Assembly (NCBI GenBank): GCA_029776555.1
Contig: JAKOSZ010000227.1
Location: 1 to 6,918, forward strand
DNA: 6,918 bases
Reading direction: 5' to 3'
DNA from: Bacillota bacterium
Lineage (GTDB): Bacteria; Bacillota; Clostridia; Acetivibrionales; JAKOSZ01
Shown here one piece after another: positions 1-5,707 of this stretch (positions are counted from its first letter, which is position 1; every line of letters begins with the position of its first letter). A program made the translations under genes and the position numbers. Under the pieces are notes generated by a model. The model did not search any database and was not told the origin of the DNA. It saw only the letters and a list, made by a program, of their open reading frames with translations.

Positions 1-218
1 AGGTTTTTCGGAAAGCGACAAAAGTATTTAGGGATTTTAGCATGGAAAAGCTAAATAACATAGCAATATTAAGGAACGGTAAGGTGACCCCACTATTTCG
101 CTGTTTAAAGAACATCCAAAATAGCGGATATGTATTTTAGGCAATTACCAGAAGGATGGTCAAAAAGATCGTTTAAAAACCTACAATAACTTGACACTAT
201 CAATTGACCTTCTTTTTC
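1..218. other. AT-rich upstream region without a recognisable gene
   Basis: No convincing gene is seen here. The stretch is visibly more AT-rich than the coding DNA that follows. It contains a small inverted repeat, TTTAGC (36-41) with GCTAAA (50-55), and an 8-base match between AGGTTTTT at the window edge (1-8) and its reverse complement AAAAACCT (175-182). The sequence CTTGACAC occurs at 190-197 and again at 218-225, with a related TTGACC at 204-209; the second copy contains the -35 box of the serine-unit promoter. It may hold the end of an upstream transcription unit or a small degenerate repeat element, but nothing decides this. Confidence 0.4.
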
Positions 219-248
219 TTGACACGGCTTTTTTGAACATTATATAAT
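219..248 (+). promoter_or_regulatory. Sigma-A type promoter of the aminotransferase-serA unit
   Basis: A perfect -35 box TTGACA (219-224) and a perfect -10 box TATAAT (243-248) are separated by 18 bases in an AT-rich setting. Transcription would begin near 254-256, leaving about 180 nt of leader before the first start codon. The 8-base palindrome TTACGTAA (268-275) lies just after the expected start site and could be an operator. With both boxes at consensus, a strong basal promoter is expected, so control would have to act through a repressor or through the leader. Confidence 0.85.
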
Positions 249-254
249 AATCTA

Positions 255-436
255 AAATTAGTTATCCTTACGTAAACATATGACAGGCGGCACAGTTGAC
301 CAGCGGGCTCAAAGCTTTGTGAAAAGATGCCGGGCATATAAAAATGTCAGGTTTGCTGATGGATATGGGGGAGGTCAGTTTCTTCTTGGATGGCCTCTTT
401 TGTTTTGTTTAGTCTGAAAATACTGGGGGTAAAAGT
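255..436 (+). promoter_or_regulatory. Long structured 5' leader, candidate attenuator or riboswitch
   Basis: The stretch between the promoter and the aminotransferase start can pair in several ways. TGACA (281-285) matches TGTCA (345-349), and inside it CGGCA (288-292) matches TGCCG (328-332). A competing small hairpin is TCAG (347-350) with CTGA (356-359). Closest to the gene is a terminator-like hairpin at 371-397 followed by a T-rich tail. TGACC (297-301) could instead pair with GGTCA (373-377), the 5' arm of that terminator, which would be an antitermination state. The T-box hallmark (AGGGTGG...ACCGCG) is not present, and I do not recognise a SAM, glycine, lysine or c-di-GMP consensus. 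The ribosome site GGGGG (425-429) sits 7 bases before the ATG. The pairings are seen; the regulatory role and any ligand are inference. Confidence 0.45.
371..409 (+). terminator. Terminator-like hairpin in the leader of the serine unit
   Basis: GAGGTCA (371-377) pairs with TGGCCTC (391-397), seven pairs including one G-T, around a 13-base loop. The stem runs directly into the T-rich tail TTTTGTTTTGTTT (398-410 region). It lies about 27 bases before the ATG of the aminotransferase and downstream of the promoter, so it would act as an attenuator rather than as the end of a previous gene. The stem is short and its loop large, so efficiency may be modest. Confidence 0.45.
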
Positions 437-1594
437 ATGAGAAAGGACAAACTGCTCATGACGCCGGGGCCCACCGTGATTCCGCCCAGGGTGCTGGAAG
501 TCATGAGCCGCCAGATTATACATCACCGCACCGCGGAGTTCGAAGCCGCTTTTTACGAGGTGGAGGAAAACCTTAAATACGTCTTCCAGACCGGGAACCC
601 GGTGCTGATACTGGCTTCTTCCGGCACCGGGGCCATGGAAGCGGCCATTGCCAACTTCTTTTCGCCCGGGGACAGGGTGCTGGTGGTCAGCATAGGCGCC
701 TTTGGCGACAGGTTCGCCGAGATCGCAAAGGCTTTCAGCCTCAATGTGGAAAAATTGAGCTTTGAATGGGGGCAAGCCGCGGATGCGGAAAGGATTAAGG
801 AAGTCCTGGACAGTGACGTTAAGCATGAGATCAAGGCCGTAATAATAACCCACAATGAGACTTCCACAGGGGTCACCAACGACATTGAAGCCGTGGCAAA
901 GCTCACAAGGGACACCGACAGGCTGCTGATAGTGGATGCGGTGAGCTCCATGGGAGGATTGGATTTGAAGACTGACCTGTGGGGCGTGGATGTGGTTGTC
1001 ACCGGGTCCCAGAAGTGTTTAATGGCTCCTCCCGGACTGGCCTTTGTCAGCGTCAGCGAAAAGGCCTGGAAGGCTTATGAAAATTCCACCCTGCCCAAGT
1101 TTTACTGGGATCTGAAAAAATACAAGAGAGGACTTTTAAAAGAGCTTTCCGAGAACCCTCCCTACACGCCGGCCATATCTCTCATTATGGGGCAGGCCGA
1201 GGCCCTCAGGATGATAAAGGAAGAGGGGCTGGAAAAGGTATATGAAAGGCATAAGAAGCTGGCCCTGGCCACCCAGGCGGGAGTGAAAGCCTTAGGCCTG
1301 GAGCTTTTTGCCAGGGAGGACGTCTCGTCTTATATAATTACCGCCGTGAAAGGGCCGGCGGGCATAGACATGGGGCAGCTGGTCAAAACTATGAACATTA
1401 AGTATGATATAATGATAACCGGCGGACAGAAACACCTGAAGGGCAAGATTTTCAGGATAGGGCACTGCGGTTACGTGGACATATTTGACGTGGTAAAAAC
1501 CTTCTCCGCCCTTGAAAAGGTGTTGCTTGAATTGGGCTATGACATGGACCTCGGAGTGTCGGTGGAAGCGGTTCAGAGGTCATATTTCGGATGA
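437..1594 (+). CDS. Class V PLP-dependent aminotransferase (alanine-glyoxylate / serine-pyruvate / phosphoserine type)
   Basis: This 385-residue protein belongs to the fold type I, class V aminotransferases that include alanine-glyoxylate and serine-pyruvate aminotransferases. Visible landmarks are TPGP at 9-12, the phosphate-binding stretch SSGTGAMEAA at 61-70, ETSTG at 141-145, VDAVSS with the cofactor-ring Asp167, GSQKCLMAPPG with the Schiff-base lysine Lys193, and FRIGHCG with the likely substrate-carboxylate Arg340. The length is normal and no key residue is missing. The start is supported by GGGGG seven bases upstream. serA follows after 59 bases on the same strand, so the natural reading is transamination of 3-phosphohydroxypyruvate with glutamate or alanine, the step usually done by SerC. 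A relative in Methanocaldococcus jannaschii (MJ0959) does this, and Thermotoga has a similar gene next to serA. Family is near certain; the substrate is inferred from context, and glyoxylate or pyruvate remain possible acceptors. Confidence 0.93.
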   Translation: MRKDKLLMTPGPTVIPPRVLEVMSRQIIHHRTAEFEAAFYEVEENLKYVFQTGNPVLILASSGTGAMEAAIANFFSPGDRVLVVSIGAFGDRFAEIAKAFSLNVEKLSFEWGQAADAERIKEVLDSDVKHEIKAVIITHNETSTGVTNDIEAVAKLTRDTDRLLIVDAVSSMGGLDLKTDLWGVDVVVTGSQKCLMAPPGLAFVSVSEKAWKAYENSTLPKFYWDLKKYKRGLLKELSENPPYTPAISLIMGQAEALRMIKEEGLEKVYERHKKLALATQAGVKALGLELFAREDVSSYIITAVKGPAGIDMGQLVKTMNIKYDIMITGGQKHLKGKIFRIGHCGYVDIFDVVKTFSALEKVLLELGYDMDLGVSVEAVQRSYFG

Positions 1595-1653
1595 AAAGGC
1601 TGTTTGTTTGCCTAAGCAATTCTTCAGAGATGTATGCCACTGGAGGGTTTTGA

Positions 1654-3258
1654 ATGAAGATAATAGTTACGGAACGGATTGCTGATGAAGGGATAGCGCA
1701 CCTGAAAAGCTGCGGTTTTGTAGTGGATGTGGCATTGGGGCTGCAGCATGAGGACTTGCTCAAAATCATAGAAAACTATGATGCCATTATTGTAAGAAGT
1801 GTTACAAAAGTTAACAGGGAGCTCATAGAGAGGGGAAAAAACCTGAAGGTTGTGGGGAGGGCCGGCAACGGCATAGACAACATTGATGTGGACGAGTGTA
1901 CAAGAAAAGGAATCATAGTGGTCAACACCCCGGAGAGCAATACAATGGCCGCGGCGGAGCTGGCCGTAGGGCTTGCCTTTGCGATTTTCAGGAATATCCC
2001 CCAGGTTTACATGGCCAGCAAAAGGAAAGACTTCAGGAGAAGCAGGTTTATCGGCAATGAGCTGGACGGAAAGACGGTGGGAATCATAGGCCTGGGCAGG
2101 ATCGGGTCCATAGTGGCCACCAAGCTCAAGGGGTGCCGCATGAGGGTTATTGCCTATGACCCCTACATTACCGACGAGAGGTTCAGGAAGTTCGGGGTGG
2201 AGAAGTGTGAAACCCTGGAGGAGCTCCTCACCCAGGCGGACCTCATCACCATTCACACCCCCAAGACACCCGAGACCTATAACATGATAGGCGAGCGGGA
2301 GATAAGAATGTGCAAGAAGGGTGTCAGGATAGTCAACGCCGCAAGGGGCGGTCTGGTGAATGAAAAGGCCCTTTACGACGCCTTAAAGGACGGCCATGTG
2401 GCTGCGGCGGCAATAGACGTGCTGGAGCCGGAGCCCAGTTACGACAAGGCTCCCGAGGAGCAGGATTACCACAACCCCCTTCTGGAACTGGACAACGCGG
2501 TTATAACCCCCCACCTGGGCGCTTCCACCATGGAAGCCAACCACAACGTGGGGGTAGCCATAGCAGCCCTGGTAGCCAGCGCCCTTAAAGGGGAAATCGT
2601 TGCGGCGGTAAACATGCCGCCCATGGCCACCAAAGACCTCACTGAACTCAAGCCCTATCTTGACCTGGCGGAATTGCTGGGGAAAATCTACTACCAGGCG
2701 GAAAAGGAGACGGTGGAAAAAATAGAAGTGGTCTACAGCGGCGACCTGGTCAGGAAGGACACCAAGGTCATATCCCTGTCGGTATTGAAGGGCTTCCTGG
2801 ACCCCATAATAAAGGAAAAGGTGAACTATGTAAACGCCGAGTTAATGCTCAAAAACATGGGTGTGGAATTTACCGAGAGCAAGAGCACCCAGCTGGACAA
2901 GTACACCAACCTGCTGACTGTAAAATTCCATACCAAGGAAAGGCAGTTGAGCGTGGCCGGTACGGTATTTGCCAGGGAAGAGATAAGGATAGTGGACTTC
3001 TTCGGCTATAAGCTGGATTTTGAGCCGACCCCGTACATCCTGGCCATACAGAACATAGATAAACCCGGCATGATAGGACAGATAGGCACCATCCTGGGGG
3101 CCAACAACATAAACATAGCGGCCATGCAGTGGAGCAGGAACCGGAAGGGTGAAAAGGCGGTAGCCTTTGTCAGCGTTGACGTCCCGGTAAACGGCCATGT
3201 AATAGAAAAGCTGAGGCAAATCGACGGGGTCCTGAAGGTGTCGCTGCTTAAGTTCTAG
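1654..3258 (+). CDS. serA: D-3-phosphoglycerate dehydrogenase, long form with ASB and ACT domains
   Basis: SerA is the cytosolic enzyme that oxidises 3-phosphoglycerate to 3-phosphohydroxypyruvate with NAD, the first step of serine synthesis. The 534 residues match the long form of the family. An N-terminal substrate domain with NAGN-like VGRAGNGIDN (67-76) leads into the Rossmann motif GLGRIG (146-151), then Arg231 in NAARGG, Glu260 in DVLEPEP and His287 in PHLGAST, the expected Arg/Glu/His active-site set. Residues of about 322-450 form the allosteric substrate-binding domain, and about 461-534 the ACT domain. In the ACT domain Asp469 and Asn487 align by eye with the serine-contacting residues of Mycobacterium tuberculosis SerA, so feedback inhibition by serine is likely. 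GGAGGG (1642-1647), six bases before the ATG, fixes the start. It is probably co-transcribed with the aminotransferase. No terminator is visible after it. Confidence 0.97.
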   Translation: MKIIVTERIADEGIAHLKSCGFVVDVALGLQHEDLLKIIENYDAIIVRSVTKVNRELIERGKNLKVVGRAGNGIDNIDVDECTRKGIIVVNTPESNTMAAAELAVGLAFAIFRNIPQVYMASKRKDFRRSRFIGNELDGKTVGIIGLGRIGSIVATKLKGCRMRVIAYDPYITDERFRKFGVEKCETLEELLTQADLITIHTPKTPETYNMIGEREIRMCKKGVRIVNAARGGLVNEKALYDALKDGHVAAAAIDVLEPEPSYDKAPEEQDYHNPLLELDNAVITPHLGASTMEANHNVGVAIAALVASALKGEIVAAVNMPPMATKDLTELKPYLDLAELLGKIYYQAEKETVEKIEVVYSGDLVRKDTKVISLSVLKGFLDPIIKEKVNYVNAELMLKNMGVEFTESKSTQLDKYTNLLTVKFHTKERQLSVAGTVFAREEIRIVDFFGYKLDFEPTPYILAIQNIDKPGMIGQIGTILGANNINIAAMQWSRNRKGEKAVAFVSVDVPVNGHVIEKLRQIDGVLKVSLLKF

Positions 3259-3270
3259 CGCCGGTCAAGT

Positions 3271-4602
3271 CTATTTAATCCTTCTCAGTTCCATGTAGTA
3301 GCGCTTTTCGTTGGCGCTGCCTATGGAAAAGGACTTTTTCGGCAGTATGCCTTCCTTCATTACCGTCTTAAACAGCCGGGACTTATCCATTGGGGACAGG
3401 TAGAAGCCGATACTGCCTTCCCCCGGCACAAGAAGGTCGACGGCGTCAGCGCCGTGGACATAGTCCACTTTCACCGAAGGGTGTTGGGCGGTGCAGCGGT
3501 CCAAAAAGGCCTGGAGGGTGCCCACTTCCATGACATGAGAGGGCCGGGATACCCATACCAGGCCGAAGCCTTCCGGGCTTTTATAGGGGAAGGCATGGAT
3601 ATTGCCCTGGCTTCTCAAGCTTTCGGCCCTGGAGAAAGCCGGTTCCCTGGAGGGACACTTTTCAATGCCCACCCTTTCTTCCCCGAAAAAGTCTTTCATG
3701 GCGGTCAGAAGCTCTTCAGGGTCGGCGCCGAATACCACCCTGTGAATGGGCTCAAATACGATGCCATCATCGCGGATGTTCACCACCTCTACCAGGGCAT
3801 ACCTGGAGGGGTGGTTTTGTCTTTCCTTTTCAGGGAGGGTCGCTTTCAATTCTTCCCAGCAGGCCTTGGCCGTGGCCAGAGAGTGGTTTCCGTCTCCCAC
3901 GGCAAAGAGGAGGGTGTCTTCTTCGGTTTCGGAACTCCTGCCCTCCGCCAGCCTGGAAAGGGCGCTGAGCATATCTTTCGCGTCTTCAACCCCTATCTTA
4001 TAACCCGTTATATGGCCTCCGCCCAGCATGAGGTCAAAGTCGTAGAGCTTTTCAAGTTTATCCGCCTTCGCGGCTGCCGGCTCAATCACGGTTTTTAAAG
4101 GGTCGTCAATGAAAAGTATGGTGTGGGGCAGCTCCAGGAGGGCGCCCCTGCGTATTTTGATCCTGGGAGGCAGCCTCTCCAGCACGGTTTCTTCGGTGGC
4201 CCTGATGAGGGACCTTGAGCCGGGCCGGTAGTCATACTGCTCCAGGTCTACGGCCATCAGGACTCCTGTCCTCCGGCTGCGGCCGGTGCACCTTATAATG
4301 AGCACGAACCCGGGCCCTACGGACCTGACTACGCCTTGGTCCAGGTATTCTCTCATGGTTTTGTTTATGTTTCCTATGCGTTTTTCTTCTTCAGGGTTGT
4401 TCAGGTACACCTCGGGAAAGACCAGGTGGAGGGTTGAGGGTGAGTCACCCACCAGTTCTCTCACCTTTTTCCAGTATTCCGGCTGGGATGTGTACTGGTC
4501 GCAGGCAATTACGGACCATTTGGAAAAGTCTATCTCCGCCGACGGCAGGAGAATTTCCGGTATTACGAAACTTGGGGATTTATTGCTGCATCTGTCGAAC
4601 AT
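3271..4602 (-). CDS. DUF1015-family protein
   Basis: The 443-residue product matches the conserved bacterial and archaeal family DUF1015, whose biochemical role I do not know to be established. Recognisable pieces are VIACDQYTSQPEYW (31-44), LMLGGGH (191-197), the strongly conserved-looking VGDGNHSLATAK (235-246), FEPIHR (283-288), YVHGAD (381-386) and the C-terminal LPKKSFSIG (420-428). Many DUF1015 members have DGHHR where this one has DGNHS; the former resembles the catalytic motif of the ParB/SerK free serine kinases. No signal peptide or membrane segment is seen, so it is probably cytosolic. AAGAGGTG (4607-4614 on the minus strand) lies four bases before the ATG. The gene converges on serA with 12 bases between stops. 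Such genes often lie beside serA in Clostridia, as I recall, so a link to serine metabolism is a reasonable but unproven guess. Confidence 0.9.
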   Translation of the reverse strand: MFDRCSNKSPSFVIPEILLPSAEIDFSKWSVIACDQYTSQPEYWKKVRELVGDSPSTLHLVFPEVYLNNPEEEKRIGNINKTMREYLDQGVVRSVGPGFVLIIRCTGRSRRTGVLMAVDLEQYDYRPGSRSLIRATEETVLERLPPRIKIRRGALLELPHTILFIDDPLKTVIEPAAAKADKLEKLYDFDLMLGGGHITGYKIGVEDAKDMLSALSRLAEGRSSETEEDTLLFAVGDGNHSLATAKACWEELKATLPEKERQNHPSRYALVEVVNIRDDGIVFEPIHRVVFGADPEELLTAMKDFFGEERVGIEKCPSREPAFSRAESLRSQGNIHAFPYKSPEGFGLVWVSRPSHVMEVGTLQAFLDRCTAQHPSVKVDYVHGADAVDLLVPGEGSIGFYLSPMDKSRLFKTVMKEGILPKKSFSIGSANEKRYYMELRRIK

Positions 4603-4633
4603 TTTGCACCTCTTAACAAATGTACTCCTTTAA

Positions 4634-4663
4634 ATTGTAAATCAGGCATGTAATTTTAGTCAA
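4634..4663 (-). promoter_or_regulatory. Likely sigma-A promoter of the DUF1015 gene
   Basis: Read on the minus strand, TTGACT (4663-4658) and TACAAT (4639-4634) are each one base from consensus and are separated by 18 bases. The predicted start site near 4627 leaves a leader of only about 25 bases, enough for the AAGAGGTG ribosome site. The gene would therefore be transcribed on its own, towards serA. The rest of the divergent spacer, up to the PRC-barrel gene, contains TAATAT (4701-4706) but no matching -35 box, so the plus-strand promoter there is unclear. Confidence 0.6.
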
Positions 4664-4764
4664 ATAGGTGCGGGTGAATTTTTTTCTTTGCCCGGAGAAA
4701 TAATATCTATTGAAGTTTTTTTATGTTAATGCGTCGCGTCCCCATTCCGACAAGATGATATTCC

Positions 4765-4772
4765 AAGGGGAG
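4765..4772 (+). promoter_or_regulatory. Ribosome binding site that favours the TTG start of the PRC-barrel gene
   Basis: AAGGGGAG lies six bases before TTG at 4779 and nine before TTG at 4782, both in frame. The longer alternatives are weaker: TTG at 4710 has only GGAGA eleven bases away, and ATG at 4755 has no clear site. Confidence 0.6.
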
Positions 4773-4778
4773 ATTGGC

Positions 4779-5327
4779 TTGTTGAGGTACAGCGAGGTTA
4801 TTGGGAAACCCGTATTGCACGCGGGCAGCGGAGCCGTTGTGGGGGCAGTGAAGGATATTGTTTTCTGTCCCGGCTTAAAGAGGATAAAGGCCTTTCTCCT
4901 TGAGCGGAAAGGGCTGAAGGCGGGCAGCAGGACAGTGCCCATGGAAAACGTGCTCCACCTGGGGAAAGACGCGGTGGTGATCGACTCCCTTGAGGAGCCG
5001 GCTTCCCTGAAAGGGGCGGGACAGCCAAAGGAGCCGATGGGCAGCGCAAGGATAAAGGGGCTTAAAATATACACCCGCAGCGGGCAGGACCTGGGGGTTG
5101 TCAATGACATACTCATAGACGAAAAAACCGGCGCCATAGAGGGGGTGGAAGTGTCCGATGGCCTTTTCCAGGACCTGCTGCAGGGACGGAGCATACTGCC
5201 GCTTTTCGGCAAGGTGGAGTTTGGCCAGGAGAACATACTGGTGGACAAGGAGGCGGCGGATGAGTTGATAAGCAACGGCGGAGGGCTGAAAGAACGGTTC
5301 TTTGATAGAACAATGAAAACAAAATAA
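4779..5327 (+). CDS. PRC-barrel domain protein with two barrels (YrrD-like)
   Basis: From TTG 4779 the product has 182 residues and begins MLRYSEVIGKPVL, the usual opening of a PRC-barrel domain, where the protein must choose the strand order of a small beta barrel. The first barrel covers about 1-70. The second covers about 89-158, starting ARIKGLKIYT and including GQDLGVVNDILID and a closing ENILVDKEA. A linker rich in Gly, Pro and Lys joins them (74-90). No membrane segment or signal peptide is seen. PRC-barrels occur in the RNA-processing factor RimM, in photosynthetic reaction centre subunit H and in many small proteins without known role. The closest context parallel is Bacillus subtilis yrrD. 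A small membrane-protein gene follows after 18 bases, so the two are probably co-transcribed. The frame remains open upstream to TTG 4710, which would give 205 residues, but those extra residues do not look like domain sequence. Function unknown. Confidence 0.85.
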   Translation: MLRYSEVIGKPVLHAGSGAVVGAVKDIVFCPGLKRIKAFLLERKGLKAGSRTVPMENVLHLGKDAVVIDSLEEPASLKGAGQPKEPMGSARIKGLKIYTRSGQDLGVVNDILIDEKTGAIEGVEVSDGLFQDLLQGRSILPLFGKVEFGQENILVDKEAADELISNGGGLKERFFDRTMKTK

Positions 5328-5345
5328 TGCAAAGGGAGTGAAAAC

Positions 5346-5525
5346 ATGAACGGAAGTTTTACAAAGGGCCTGATAATAGGCAGTGTGATTGGGGCTTCAA
5401 TAGGGATGATGATTAACCCCGAGACCATGAGGGTGAAAGGCAGAAGAAAACTGTACAGGATGGGAAGGGGTTTGATGAGGAGATCCAGCAACCTGGTGGA
5501 AAACATGGTACACATGTTCAGATAG
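5346..5525 (+). CDS. Small glycine-zipper membrane protein, YtxH-like
   Basis: This 59-residue frame begins MNGSFTKGLIIGSVIGASIG and has one hydrophobic helix at about 8-23. Gly8, Gly12, Gly16 and Gly20 make an exact GxxxGxxxGxxxG zipper, the pattern of close helix packing in membrane oligomers. After it comes a strongly basic tail (RVKGRRKLYRMGRG and on) with an amphipathic-looking end, consistent with an N-out or N-in single-pass protein whose tail faces the cytosol. The layout resembles short YtxH-type proteins of Firmicutes. GGGAG (5334-5338) is seven bases before the ATG, and the gene follows the PRC-barrel gene after 18 bases. The good ribosome site and sensible hydrophobic profile support a real gene. 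Its function is unknown; a partner role with the PRC-barrel protein is only a guess. Confidence 0.8.
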   Translation: MNGSFTKGLIIGSVIGASIGMMINPETMRVKGRRKLYRMGRGLMRRSSNLVENMVHMFR

Positions 5526-5541
5526 GAGATGCTAAACCCCA

Positions 5542-5567
5542 GGAAGGCCGGGCGGAACCGGCCTTCC
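5542..5567 (+). terminator. Strong GC-rich hairpin after the small membrane-protein gene, possible terminator
   Basis: GGAAGGCCGG (5542-5551) pairs perfectly with CCGGCCTTCC (5558-5567) around the six-base loop GCGGAA. It begins 16 bases after the stop codon at 5525. A T-tract is missing: the sequence that follows is ACCTTTAC. It could be a weak or factor-assisted terminator, or a stabiliser of the 3' end of the upstream mRNA. Confidence 0.5.
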
Positions 5568-5602
5568 ACCTTTACAGGCCCGGAATGGGATAAAAGGCGG
5601 AC

Positions 5603-5650
5603 CAGGGGTGTGGTTTTCACAGGAAACGCTATGCAAAGGCCAGACCCCTG
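5603..5650 (+). promoter_or_regulatory. Long imperfect hairpin in the leader of the AI-2E-family gene
   Basis: CAGGGGTGTGG (5603-5613) pairs with CCAGACCCCTG (5640-5650) with a single mismatch, and the stem can extend inwards by four more pairs, two of them G-T (5614-5617 with 5636-5639), leaving an 18-base loop. No T-tract follows, so an ordinary intrinsic terminator is unlikely. It sits 57 bases before the AI-2E-family start and may be an operator, an RNA control element or a relic. No promoter with good boxes was found in this spacer. Confidence 0.35.
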
Positions 5651-5707
5651 TAAGCTGCTGACTTTTGCTTTGCGGCGGAAGAGACTGCTCCGAAAAGGAT
5701 GTTGACG

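Noticed and set aside
42..140. 32-codon frame starting MEKLNNIAILRNGKV with AGGGA seven bases upstream
   Set aside because: It is short, lies in AT-rich DNA, matches nothing I recognise and has no visible promoter in the window; chance is the simpler explanation.
280..414. 44-codon frame in the leader that could be a leader peptide
   Set aside because: There is no ribosome site before its ATG and only a single serine codon, so it does not look like a serine-sensing leader peptide.
255..436. T-box for serine tRNA
   Set aside because: The conserved AGGGTGG...ACCGCG antiterminator sequence is absent from the leader.
3454..4098. 214-codon plus-strand frame inside the DUF1015 gene
   Set aside because: It has no domain character, and the opposite strand encodes a full-length family protein with promoter and ribosome site.
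4721..5620. 299-codon minus-strand frame across the PRC-barrel and small-protein genes
   Set aside because: Its product is low-complexity and Ser/Pro-rich as expected of an antisense shadow, and the plus-strand frames carry clear domains and ribosome sites.
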